Positions 1 to 8,143 of a stretch of 38,466 nt of DNA are shown in pieces. Below the pieces are notes generated by a model. The model had not been told where the DNA came from and did not search any database. It was given only the letters and a program-made list of their open reading frames with translations. The number at the start of each line of letters is the position of its first letter. The stretch's first letter is position 1. The stretch comes from Saprospiraceae bacterium (GTDB taxonomy: Bacteria; Bacteroidota; Bacteroidia; Chitinophagales; Saprospiraceae). A program made the position numbers and the translations under genes. The stretch covers positions 1 through 38,466 of the forward strand of contig JAHDES010000060.1 in assembly GCA_020628645.1 (NCBI GenBank). The letters are read 5' to 3'.

Positions 1-89
1 GTTAAACAGCTATTTGGAGTAGCTTCACCTCCTAAGACCACCCATAATAATTGCATGGGCTCGACGCCCGATGCAATTATAAATTTTAT
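1..89 (-). repeat. Dispersed palindromic repeat, left copy
   Basis: Read on the minus strand, this stretch matches the repeat at 6897-7026 in three blocks: 63-89 (27 bases identical to 6897-6923), 41-62 (one mismatch to 6962-6983) and 8-25 (identical to 6989-7006). The two inner blocks form a hairpin with TAATTGCAT and GGGC pairing across a short loop. This copy lacks the roughly 38-base insert seen in the other. It lies 16 bases beyond the stop of the T9SS cargo gene. On the plus strand, bases 1-24 also encode VKQLFGVA, similar to the IS630-type helix-turn-helix segment near 7009. The window edge cuts this copy. Confidence 0.75.
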
Positions 90-105
90 ATTCCACGGGA
101 TTTGT

Positions 106-1692
106 CTAAGAACCATTAGTTTTTATAAAATTGGTTTGATACAAGATTTCTTTTCCTTCTTGTAAAACTAATAAGTTGTACTTGCCTTGAATAAGATGGC
201 GTACATCCAATTGAATTTGATTGTAGCCTTTGTATAATTGCGTTTTTTGCGCCATGATCTCTTGCCCATTCATGTTATAAATTAAAACCGTAGCAGCACT
301 TGGAGAAGGAATATCCAATGCTACATTAATCTCATCTATTGAAGGATTTGGATAAACAGAGAACTGGGAAGCCACTTCATTTTGATTGTCTTGTTGAAAG
401 CCCATATTTTCTGATTGTATCGTAATTTTAGTACTACTTTCATCATCTTCTATAGCACTCAATCCATTTCCGTTATCAAAAGAAGAATCTTTATCATACT
501 GAAAATAGTCTAAAACCTCTGCATAAAATCGTTTACTCCCATAATCACGCGCAAAAAGCGTCAAACTCAAGGTACGGCTTTCGCCTGCACCGAGGTAAGG
601 TAATTTCCAATAGCCATTCCAAGAATCATATTCGCTGAACGACACATTTTGTCCAACAAAAGCAAAAGGGTTATCAGGATTTTGTGCATCATAACCAAAG
701 TCAATTAGCACATTAGTGGCAGCAATCGTACCTTTGTTTTCAATAGTTAAATTCAATGTACCTGTTTCCCATAAATCAATAAATGGATCGTCTGTTGTTA
801 AATCTAATTCCAAATCAATATAATTATCTCTGAAATCAAAATTGACAGTCAAGTCATTGGAACGAGTGTTTCCATCGCCTTCATTATCAAAGGATAAATT
901 TTCTTCCAGATAAATACGAATGAAATCACTTGCCTGTGGACGAACATCCATGCTGTAGTATTGTCCATTTCCGCCACCACTATAAAATCCTAACAAATCG
1001 CAATTTTCAAAAGTAAAATCATTACCATCTAAACCCGTTACTGGTTCTGAAAAATAAATCTCTACTTTAAAAACACCTGTAATATCAACAACAGGGGCGC
1101 GTAAGAACACACTCGGACGTACACCATCTCCATTGTTTCCGCCGCCAGAGCCACCTCCGCCACCAGAGCCTCCGCCATTTCCACCACCACCAGAACCGCC
1201 GCCACCTGAGCCGCCATCTGCTGTAATACTTATCCCGCCTTCGTCATCTTCTATTGCTTCGCCAGTCGTATTATTTCCAGGGGTAGAATCTATATCCATT
1301 TGATCCGCAGTTGCTACTTGTGCAAATACAGAAAAGTCATCATCTAAAGAAAGTAACTGAAAAGTAACCTCAAAAGAAGCGCTTCCTCCAGCAGGAATTG
1401 TTCCTACTATCCAATTACCATTCGTTGCATCAATACCACCTTGAGAGGCATTGATAATGGTGAAAAAATTGGTAAAAAAATTATTGAAAGGAAAATCTAG
1501 TTGTACGCTTACATTGGTCGCGTTTTCATCGCCTTTGTTTTGTACATCGACTGTAACAGTTCTAAATTCAAAAGCTGCTAGTTGGGGATCATCTACTGTA
1601 GCTTGTAATTCTAAATCTATGGTTGCCCAAGCTGTGCATGTACTACCTAAAAATAGTACGAATAATAGGTTTTTTAAATGTTTTACCATCAT
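106..1692 (-). CDS. T9SS-secreted protein with CARDB/DUF11-like repeats
   Basis: Probable cell-surface or secreted protein exported by Sec and then the type IX system. The start used here is the MMVKHLK methionine, which puts a signal peptide ending near TAWA at the N-terminus; an upstream ATG at 1734 would add 14 residues ahead of it. Two similar domains begin IDLELQATVDDP and IDLELDLTTDDP and resemble CARDB/DUF11 adhesion-type beta-sandwich repeats. Between them lie a Gly/Ser/Asn-rich linker (DNA 1136-1215) and an Ig-like segment containing SEPVTGLDGNDF. The last ~85 residues, starting FSVYPNPSIDEI, are a classic type A sorting domain, which is removed as the cargo is anchored or released. 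No catalytic motif was seen, so adhesion or a structural role is a guess. Confidence 0.85.
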   Translation of the reverse strand: MMVKHLKNLLFVLFLGSTCTAWATIDLELQATVDDPQLAAFEFRTVTVDVQNKGDENATNVSVQLDFPFNNFFTNFFTIINASQGGIDATNGNWIVGTIPAGGSASFEVTFQLLSLDDDFSVFAQVATADQMDIDSTPGNNTTGEAIEDDEGGISITADGGSGGGGSGGGGNGGGSGGGGGSGGGNNGDGVRPSVFLRAPVVDITGVFKVEIYFSEPVTGLDGNDFTFENCDLLGFYSGGGNGQYYSMDVRPQASDFIRIYLEENLSFDNEGDGNTRSNDLTVNFDFRDNYIDLELDLTTDDPFIDLWETGTLNLTIENKGTIAATNVLIDFGYDAQNPDNPFAFVGQNVSFSEYDSWNGYWKLPYLGAGESRTLSLTLFARDYGSKRFYAEVLDYFQYDKDSSFDNGNGLSAIEDDESSTKITIQSENMGFQQDNQNEVASQFSVYPNPSIDEINVALDIPSPSAATVLIYNMNGQEIMAQKTQLYKGYNQIQLDVRHLIQGKYNLLVLQEGKEILYQTNFIKTNGS

Positions 1693-1857
1693 TCTTATGT
1701 TTGTTACTAAATAAATTACAATTGAAAAATTCACTTTTCTAAAGTAGCAGGTGCAATTAGGATATGTTTAGGATAAGAAAAGTGTATGTTATTAGAAGAG
1801 TAGTAACAATAGAATAGCAAAAACATTACCAATTTTTTTAATTTATTGGGGCAATTA

Positions 1858-1895
1858 AAAAAAGGGACAGATTTTAACAAATCTGTCCCTTTTTT
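1858..1895 (-). terminator. Intrinsic terminator after the DUF4836-like gene
   Basis: A perfect 17-bp inverted repeat (arms 1858-1874 and 1879-1895, loop TAAC) has AAAAAA on one side and TTTTTT on the other. It can stop transcripts in either direction. It sits 21 bases after the stop codon of the minus-strand lipoprotein gene, so that is its likely main role. Confidence 0.85.
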
Positions 1896-1915
1896 GATGT
1901 CGTTTAAGGTGAGTA

Positions 1916-3466
1916 CTATAGCTCTGTACCTTCTTTACTATTTTTCTCGTAATTGCGCTCGATAGCTTCCATTAATTGTTTGAGGCTATTTTCGTTTTCA
2001 TCTTTGAAGCTTAAGTTGAATGTTCCTCCTTTACGCGCAGTGGTGAATTCTAAATCATTTAATAAACTGAAATCGGCATCTTCCACTACCTTTTTTAAAG
2101 CAGCAAAATCTGTCAATAAAGCAAAGATATTATCTTGACTTAAATTCGTGATTTTCTTTGAAAAATCATTCTTAGCAAAACCTCCTGCTGCAATTTGATC
2201 TAAGACTGCTTCTGAACTAGAGGCATACAAAAATCCATCATTTACCATTAGATAACCTTCTCCGTTTTTACCAAAAGGATTCATTTCTGCACTTGATCGT
2301 CCTTTTAAGCGGTAACGACTATCCGCAATTTTTTCGATGGCTCCTAATTCTACTCCTGCTTTTAGTACCTCAAAAATCACTTCATCGCTAGAAAGTTTGG
2401 TAGCAAAAATGCCATGACCATCATCTTTTGATGCACCGGGGTAAGCCCCAAAAAATAAGTCGCCATCAAAAGTAGCAGCAATATCATCCATAGACAAACC
2501 ATAATCTTGCAAGGCAAAATCTACATATTGACCTGCCATTCCTTGCTCTTTTAGTACTTGTTTGATCCCTTTTATATCCAGCGCAGCCGTAAAACCAAAG
2601 CCAATGTTTTCAGTAGGGACATATTTACTAAAGTTGGTATTTACTTCATCTTTAAAAAATAAATCAAAATCTTTGGTTAATCCTTTTTTCAAGAAAAAAG
2701 AAGAAACACTATTGATTGCTCCATCATTAAAATCAAGATGACCATGAATGAAATTATCTTTCAAATCATCTGCTTTAATCCCCGCAAAACCACTTCCCAT
2801 TTTAGCATCTGGATTTTCTGCAATACCATTACTACTCATCCAAGAGCTTACGTCATGTTGTTTTTTAAGGCATTTTCGTAAATCTTTATTAGAAGCAATA
2901 GAGTTTTCTTCATCAGTAGTAAATATACGTTCAATCGCTGCCTCTGTATCCATGTAGCCGAGTGCCATTCCAGCCACGACCATCTGATCTGACCATGCAA
3001 TGATTTGTTTACGATTAGGTTTTACTACTTTATAGCCTTCTTTGGTAGCTACATCTCCAAAATCAGCTTCAGCAATCATGTTTTCAAGCTTGCTCACATC
3101 GGCAACATTCGCAATAGCATAGTTAAAATAATTGCCTAGTTTCTTGGCATCCATATCATAAGCAGTATAGATATTTTTACTTAGATCAATACCAGAAGCA
3201 GTTGGATCTTCCAATACTTTTCCAAATAAAGGATTTTCGTGAGTAGCTTCTTCTATGGCTTTTTGATAAAAGCTCATTTTTTGTACCGCTTCAAAATCCA
3301 TTTTTTTCATAATAGAAGGAACATCTACAGCAGTTACCATACTTACAGATGAGGGTATAGATGTAATGGTATCTTGGCGAGCAATACCTGTAGACGAATC
3401 TGCACAAGCAGAAAAAATAAATAAACCAATTAGGGCAAATAAACTAAATCGAATGATTGTTTTCAT
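1916..3466 (-). CDS. DUF4836-like lipoprotein
   Basis: A 516-residue probable lipoprotein. The N-terminus MKTIIRFSLF is followed by a hydrophobic stretch and a lipobox ending FSAC, with Cys21 as the lipidation site. The mature start (TSIPSSVSMVTAVDV) and overall length resemble the DUF4836 family of Bacteroidota envelope lipoproteins, which has no established biochemical role. No enzyme motif is visible. The gene is transcribed leftward and ends at a strong hairpin. The gap to the next minus-strand gene is about 220 bases, so it is probably a single-gene unit. The family call is from recall of the sequence pattern, not a search. Confidence 0.65.
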   Translation of the reverse strand: MKTIIRFSLFALIGLFIFSACADSSTGIARQDTITSIPSSVSMVTAVDVPSIMKKMDFEAVQKMSFYQKAIEEATHENPLFGKVLEDPTASGIDLSKNIYTAYDMDAKKLGNYFNYAIANVADVSKLENMIAEADFGDVATKEGYKVVKPNRKQIIAWSDQMVVAGMALGYMDTEAAIERIFTTDEENSIASNKDLRKCLKKQHDVSSWMSSNGIAENPDAKMGSGFAGIKADDLKDNFIHGHLDFNDGAINSVSSFFLKKGLTKDFDLFFKDEVNTNFSKYVPTENIGFGFTAALDIKGIKQVLKEQGMAGQYVDFALQDYGLSMDDIAATFDGDLFFGAYPGASKDDGHGIFATKLSSDEVIFEVLKAGVELGAIEKIADSRYRLKGRSSAEMNPFGKNGEGYLMVNDGFLYASSSEAVLDQIAAGGFAKNDFSKKITNLSQDNIFALLTDFAALKKVVEDADFSLLNDLEFTTARKGGTFNLSFKDENENSLKQLMEAIERNYEKNSKEGTEL

Positions 3467-3675
3467 TAATTGTGTATTGTATAATTAAGTGAATCAAGGA
3501 CTATTTTGTGTCCAGTTGTTTAAGTATGGCTGCAAGTTACATCTTCGAGTGGCAATAGGATGGATTGTTGGACAAAGCAAGAAGTTTCATCGACCATTTT
3601 TTGCTATTTGCCTGTTTTTCGTCGAAAAAAATGTTAAATGTGTAAAAATTAACATTTTATTAAGCCTTGGTATTC

Positions 3676-3705
3676 TTTGAAATTAATCGCTCTTGCTTAT
3701 ATTTA
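3676..3705 (+). promoter_or_regulatory. Candidate Bacteroidota-type promoter
   Basis: TTTG at 3676-3679 is followed, after 18 bases, by TATATTTA at 3698-3705. This fits the Bacteroidota sigma-ABfr pattern (TTTG, 19-21 bases, TAnnTTTG) with one deviation at the last base. It would start transcription near 3712, immediately before two hairpins, the second with a T-run. The rest of 3467-3942 shows no convincing gene; the short open frame at 3489-3680 has no recognisable protein features. Confidence 0.4.
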
Positions 3706-3711
3706 CTTTAG

Positions 3712-3836
3712 AATTAAAAATCAATTTTATTTAGAAGCTATGATCATTCCACAAAATTGATTTTTAGTCTCTAATTAATACACTTTTTTAAGAATGGTGA
3801 TATGGCAATAACAAGGGCTGTATCACCATTTTTTTA
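3712..3836 (+). ncRNA. Candidate small RNA or long leader
   Basis: The proposed transcript begins near 3712. It contains a perfect 14-bp inverted repeat (arms 3715-3728 and 3753-3766, 24-base loop) and ends at the terminator hairpin at 3793-3836. It has a plausible promoter just upstream and no open reading frame of note. An independent RNA of about 125 nt is one reading. A regulated leader of the M16 protease gene that starts at 3943 is the alternative. No known RNA family was recognised. Confidence 0.35.
3793..3836 (+). terminator. Intrinsic terminator
   Basis: Ten-base arms AATGGTGATA (3793-3802) and TATCACCATT (3821-3830) are followed by a run of seven T. The hairpin lies over 100 bases before the M16 gene with no plus-strand protein gene upstream of it, which suggests it ends a non-coding transcript or attenuates the downstream gene. 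Confidence 0.6.
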
Positions 3837-3942
3837 TTGATGCTACAAAGACCCGTTTCAACATAAATTTATAAACCAAAGAAGAGAATCGTAATATTTT
3901 CACTTCTTAATTATACATCTTTTCACTAATAAAATCTCCATT

Positions 3943-6855
3943 ATGAAAAAACACTCCCTATGGGTTTGTACCCTTTTCTTACTTAGTTTTGCCTTTTTGT
4001 ATCAAAACTGTACACCCAAAACAACAGCCGCTACGAAAGCAACAACAGAAACCTCTGTAGCAGAAACTACTGTTGAAAAAGTACAAGATAAAGTTAAGGA
4101 TGTCATTGTAGACAAGACTAGCATTCCAACTGATCCTAGTGTACGTATGGGTCAACTAGACAATGGCTTAAAGTACTATATTAAGAAAAATGCAAAACCT
4201 GAAAATCGTGCTGAATTACGTCTTGCGCTCAATGCAGGCTCCATCCTAGAAGATGATGATCAACAAGGATTGGCTCACTTCGTGGAACATATGGCTTTCA
4301 ACGGAAGTACCAACTTTGAAAAAAATGAATTAGTAGATTATCTGGAATCAGTAGGTACAAAATTTGGCCCTGATTTAAATGCCTACACTAGTTTTGATGA
4401 GACTGTTTACATGCTTCAAGTTCGTACAGATGATGAAGAAAAATTAATGACAGGTTTGACTGTTATCGAGGATTGGGCTGGAGGAATAAGTTTCGATCAT
4501 GAAGAAATCGACAAAGAACGAGGTGTCGTAGAATCAGAATGGCGAACGCGTTTAAGTCCAGATCAGCGAATGCAAAACAAGTATTTTCCTCTAATGTATC
4601 ACAATTCTCATTATGCAAAACGATTGCCTATTGGAAAACCTGAAATCATTAATAATGCGTCGTATGAAACCGTAAAACGATTTTATAATGATTGGTATCG
4701 CCCTAATTTGATGGCAGTGGTTATCGTAGGAGATATAGATATGGATCAAATGGAAAACGAAATCAAAACTCGTTTTGGAAAATTGACCAATCCAGAAAAT
4801 GAGCGTCCCCGCACTAAATTTTCTGTTCCAAAACACAAGGAAACCATGATTTCTATCTGCTCCGACAAAGAAGCGCCTTTTACACGCGTACGCTTAATGT
4901 ACAAGCATGACCATATTGAAGTAAACAGTTTAAGTGATTATCGTTCGCGACTAGTCCGCAGTTTATACAATCAAATGTTAAATGCTCGTTTGACTGAACT
5001 CCAACAAAGTGCCAATCCTCCCTTTACTTTTTCCTATTCAGGTTATGGAAGTGATGTAGGAGATATGGATAGTTATTATTGCTATGCCTTCACACCTGAA
5101 GGTGGAGCAGTGAAAGGTTTAGCCGTTTTATTAGAAGAAAATAAGCGAGTACAACAACATGGTTTTACAGCTACGGAATTAGAACGTGCAAAAGTAGAAG
5201 TACTCAAAAGTGCAGAACGTGCCGTTAAGGAACAAGATAAAACAGAATCGAATCGCCTAGCCATGCGCTATGTGTATAATTATTTAGATAATAACCCGAT
5301 CCCAAGTCCACAACAAAATCTGGATTTGACCAGTAAATACTTACCTTCTATCGTAGTGGATGAAATTAATGTTTTAGCCAATAAATGGATTACCGATGAA
5401 AATCGTGTCGTCGTTATTACAGCACCTGAAAAAGAAGAATCGCCTATTCCATCAGAAGCTGAAATAGAAAAACTATTAGTAGAAAGTGCTGCTAAAGAAG
5501 TAGCTGCCTATGTAGATGATGTGGTAGATGAGCCGCTTATGGCGGAAGTCCCCAAAGCTGTTGAAGTTAAAAATACAGTAGCCATGGACGAAATTGGGAC
5601 GACAGAAATCACTCTTGCCAATGGTGTTCGGGTTATTATGAAATCTACCGATTTTAAAAATGATGAAATTCGCTTTACAGCAAATAGTCCTGGGGGATCA
5701 TCTCTGTATTCCGATGAGGATTACCAATCTGCTAGTTATGCCGCTCGTATTGTCCAAGAGGCAGGAATTGGAAAATTTGATTTAAATCAAATGGATAAAA
5801 TGATGACGGGTAAAAAAGTAAGTGTCTCTCCTTATATTGGCGAACGTTATGAAGGTATGAATGGAAGTGCTTCTCCTGATGATATTGAAATCATGTTTCA
5901 ACTCATACATCAGTATTTTACCAATCCACGTAAAGATGCGGCTGTTTTAGAAGCGTATAAAATGAAAGAAAAGTCGATTTATAAAAATCTACTGTCGAAT
6001 CCACAGTATTATTTTATGGATCAAACAATGAAGATTAAATCTCAAAATCATCCTCGTAGAGGATTTCCAACCACCGAAGGATTAGATCAAATTGATTTAG
6101 ATCGCGCTTATCAAATTTATAAGGAGCGCTTTGCAGATGCTAGTGATTTCACCTTCTATTTTGTTGGGAATTTTGATCCTGCAAATTTAACGGAATTGTG
6201 TGCACAATACTTAGGTAATCTCCCAAGTATAGATCGAGATGAAAATTGGAAAGATATCGGCTCTGATTATCCTGATGGTAAAGTGGTAAAAGATTTAGTC
6301 AAAGGCGAAGCGCCTAAATCTTATATTGATATGACTTTCCACGGACCATTTGAGTGGAATGACAAAAATCGTTATGCGTTTCGTTCAATGATTGATGTGA
6401 TGCGTATCAAACTGCGTGAATCGATGCGCGAAGATAAAGGGGGTGTTTATGGCGTACGGGTAAGTGGAAACACCTATCAATATCCAGAATCAGAATATAG
6501 TATCAATATTTCTTTCAATAGTGATCCAGGAAATGTTGAAGAATTGATCGAAACTGCCATGAAAGACATTAAAAATGCCAAAGTTGATGCCATTACGGAA
6601 GAAGACTTGAAAAAAGTAACTGAAATTCAAAAACAAAGCATGGTCAAAGACCTTAAAGAAAATCGTTATTGGATTCGTCAATTGGATTATGCTTATAAAA
6701 ATGGACTAGACCCCATGAAAATAAAAATGGAAAGTCTAGAAAAAGCGAGTGGAGAATTATCCGTTGAAGATTTAAAAAATGCTGCGAATCAATATTTTGA
6801 TTATGATCGTTTCATCAAAATCGTCATGGAACCTGAACCTCAAGAGGAGAATTAA
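3943..6855 (+). CDS. M16 family zinc metalloprotease (PqqL-like)
   Basis: A 970-residue two-half M16 peptidase, probably periplasmic or outer-membrane associated. The N-terminus is a hydrophobic export signal with Cys23 in YQNC; this is a weak lipobox, so lipidation is uncertain. The zinc site is the inverted motif HFVEH (His112, Glu115, His116). The third ligand is probably Glu199 in ERGVVESE, placed by spacing against pitrilysin. A Thr/Lys/Val-rich linker precedes the catalytic half. The second half begins near residue 545 (TEITLANGVRVI) and lacks the zinc motif, as is usual for the partner half. Length fits bacterial PqqL-type proteases that degrade or process peptides in the periplasm. 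It appears to be a single-gene unit; a palindromic repeat lies 42 bases beyond its stop. Confidence 0.92.
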   Translation: MKKHSLWVCTLFLLSFAFLYQNCTPKTTAATKATTETSVAETTVEKVQDKVKDVIVDKTSIPTDPSVRMGQLDNGLKYYIKKNAKPENRAELRLALNAGSILEDDDQQGLAHFVEHMAFNGSTNFEKNELVDYLESVGTKFGPDLNAYTSFDETVYMLQVRTDDEEKLMTGLTVIEDWAGGISFDHEEIDKERGVVESEWRTRLSPDQRMQNKYFPLMYHNSHYAKRLPIGKPEIINNASYETVKRFYNDWYRPNLMAVVIVGDIDMDQMENEIKTRFGKLTNPENERPRTKFSVPKHKETMISICSDKEAPFTRVRLMYKHDHIEVNSLSDYRSRLVRSLYNQMLNARLTELQQSANPPFTFSYSGYGSDVGDMDSYYCYAFTPEGGAVKGLAVLLEENKRVQQHGFTATELERAKVEVLKSAERAVKEQDKTESNRLAMRYVYNYLDNNPIPSPQQNLDLTSKYLPSIVVDEINVLANKWITDENRVVVITAPEKEESPIPSEAEIEKLLVESAAKEVAAYVDDVVDEPLMAEVPKAVEVKNTVAMDEIGTTEITLANGVRVIMKSTDFKNDEIRFTANSPGGSSLYSDEDYQSASYAARIVQEAGIGKFDLNQMDKMMTGKKVSVSPYIGERYEGMNGSASPDDIEIMFQLIHQYFTNPRKDAAVLEAYKMKEKSIYKNLLSNPQYYFMDQTMKIKSQNHPRRGFPTTEGLDQIDLDRAYQIYKERFADASDFTFYFVGNFDPANLTELCAQYLGNLPSIDRDENWKDIGSDYPDGKVVKDLVKGEAPKSYIDMTFHGPFEWNDKNRYAFRSMIDVMRIKLRESMREDKGGVYGVRVSGNTYQYPESEYSINISFNSDPGNVEELIETAMKDIKNAKVDAITEEDLKKVTEIQKQSMVKDLKENRYWIRQLDYAYKNGLDPMKIKMESLEKASGELSVEDLKNAANQYFDYDRFIKIVMEPEPQEEN

Positions 6856-6896
6856 GCAGAGGTATTTAATCTTTTTACATAAGTAATTGTTCAAAA

Positions 6897-7026
6897 ATAA
6901 AATTTATAATTGCATCGGGCGTCCCAGCCTGCCACGATTAAGTCATTACATGACTGGCAGGGAGCCCTTGCAATTATTATGGGAGGTAAAGCTACTCCAA
7001 ATAGCTTTTAAACAGCTATTTGGAGT
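6897..7026 (+). repeat. Dispersed palindromic repeat, right copy
   Basis: This is the inverted partner of the repeat at 1-89. Outer arms at 6903-6918 and 6963-6978 pair (AATTGCA and GGGC against GCCC and TGCAATT). Between them sits an insert, absent from the left copy, with its own CTGCCA/TGGCAG pairing. A second inverted repeat follows: ACTCCAAATAGCT (6994-7006) against AGCTATTTGGAGT (7014-7026), 13 bp perfect with a 7-base loop. The right arm encodes the KQLFGV segment of the transposase remnant. The open frame running through 6887-7000 is probably repeat sequence rather than protein. Confidence 0.75.
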
Positions 7027-7221
7027 TACCTTTCAACCACTAAACAGTTGGGTAAAAAGTTATCTTTCATCAGGAATAGAAGATCTAGAAACTCAACCTA
7101 GTCAAGGAAGAAAACCTATCTTCAATAAGATTCAAGACGCAGAAAAGGTAAAAAAGCGGCGATCAAAAAGGAACGTCAGCGTATCAAGTTAGCCAAAGAA
7201 GATTTAGAAAACATTTTTTAA
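7000..7221 (+). pseudogene. IS630-type transposase remnant, N-terminal HTH only
   Basis: The frame ending at 7192 reads FKQLFGVTFQPLNSWVKSY and then GIEDLETQPSQGRKPI, the typical helix-turn-helix plus arginine-lysine start of IS630-family transposases. A frameshift inside the A-run at about 7150-7156 moves the conserved continuation to another frame, which reads AAIKKERQRIKLAKEDLENIF and stops at 7219-7221. No DDE catalytic domain follows, so this is a dead fragment of about 70 codons, not a working element. Whether the flanking palindromes are its ends or unrelated repeats is unresolved. Confidence 0.75.
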
Positions 7222-7460
7222 AACCTGATCCTGAAAAACAGGGTGAAATAAACGAAATCGCTGAAAATCAATTCTATCTTGCCCTGACCTACAAAGAACT
7301 TAACATGCCCACCGAATACATGAAGCATTTAAAAGAAGCAAAAAAACTTTATCTAATGGAAAAAAGAATGTTTGATGTTTATATAGATCCTATACATAAA
7401 ATATACTTAGAAGATATAGAGAATGAACTTAAAAAAACAGAGAATATCATTGCTAGATAA
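7221..7460 (+). pseudogene. 3' fragment of a TPR-type gene
   Basis: An open frame from 7221 to the TAA at 7458-7460 encodes about 79 residues. It starts KPDPEKQGEINEIAENQFYL, and AENQFYLALTYKELN with the following KHLKEAKKLY is a typical tetratricopeptide helix pair. No start codon or upstream TPR sequence exists; the frame fuses directly to the transposase remnant at about 7220. The simplest reading is a TPR gene whose 5' part was lost when the IS630-type element inserted or recombined. It could still be translated as a fusion product, but I see no sign of this. Confidence 0.55.
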
Positions 7461-7609
7461 TGACCTATATTTGCCTTTTTAGCCTTAAAAACTCCGTTTA
7501 TTAATGATATTTAAACAAATATCAAACGAGTTGTTAATAGCAATATTCTTATTGATTTTTGATGCTAGTTATTCTACTTTTAGGATATTAAAAAATATCG
7601 ATCCAAAAA

Positions 7610-8143
7610 ATGTGTGCAAAACTAATCTTCCAAAAATTTTATTTATTTCTCCCTTTTCTTTTTACAGGATGTTTTGAAAATGCTATCAACCAAAACACTA
7701 AAAATGAAATTCCTGTAAGGCATCATGACTTAAGCTATATTCCTTTTGACGCGAAAACAGACAATCCTGACTTTATAGTTTGCGATTCTACTACTATTAG
7801 TTCTGGAAGGAATAGACTTCAATATGCTAATGGAAATAGTAAATTGATAGATGATATAAAATCTAAATTTACTTACAAACAGGCATATGAATCCTTTAAT
7901 GGTTATATCGTTATTCGATTCTTGGTCAATTGCAAGAGTAATTCAGGGCGATACCGTGCTCAAGCCCTAAACTTAGATTTTTCTCCTTCTAATGCACCTT
8001 CAGATTTGGTAGAGCATTTGTTGAAGTTAATTAAAAGTTTGGATAATTGGACAAAACGATCAACAAATGATCTCACCAAGGAATATTCCAAATTTATCAA
8101 TTTAAAAATAAATAATGGTAAGATTCAACATGTATTATTATAG
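7610..8143 (+). CDS. Lipoprotein with TonB-C-like segment
   Basis: A 177-residue probable lipoprotein: a hydrophobic N-terminus ends in LFTGC, with Cys21 as the lipidation site. The central part (NGYIVIRFLVNCKSNSGRYR) followed by DLVEHLLKLIKSLDNW resembles the strand-helix pattern of TonB C-terminal-like domains found in many Bacteroidota envelope proteins. That similarity is weak and is an inference. The gene overlaps the next one (TPR protein) by up to 29 bases, so the two are almost surely co-transcribed and probably act together. No catalytic residues were recognised. Confidence 0.7.
   Translation: MCAKLIFQKFYLFLPFLFTGCFENAINQNTKNEIPVRHHDLSYIPFDAKTDNPDFIVCDSTTISSGRNRLQYANGNSKLIDDIKSKFTYKQAYESFNGYIVIRFLVNCKSNSGRYRAQALNLDFSPSNAPSDLVEHLLKLIKSLDNWTKRSTNDLTKEYSKFINLKINNGKIQHVLL

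Noticed and set aside
1136-1215. Glycine-rich tract as a phase-variable repeat
   Set aside because: The triplets are irregular and the length stays in frame; it reads as a simple flexible linker between domains.
3489-3680. Plus-strand open frame of 63 codons between the DUF4836-like and M16 genes
   Set aside because: No domain, signal or ribosome-binding context was seen, and the composition looks random; treated as non-coding.
6887-7192. Intact small gene of 101 codons
   Set aside because: Its first part is palindromic repeat and its last part is out of frame with the conserved transposase continuation, so it is a remnant rather than a gene.
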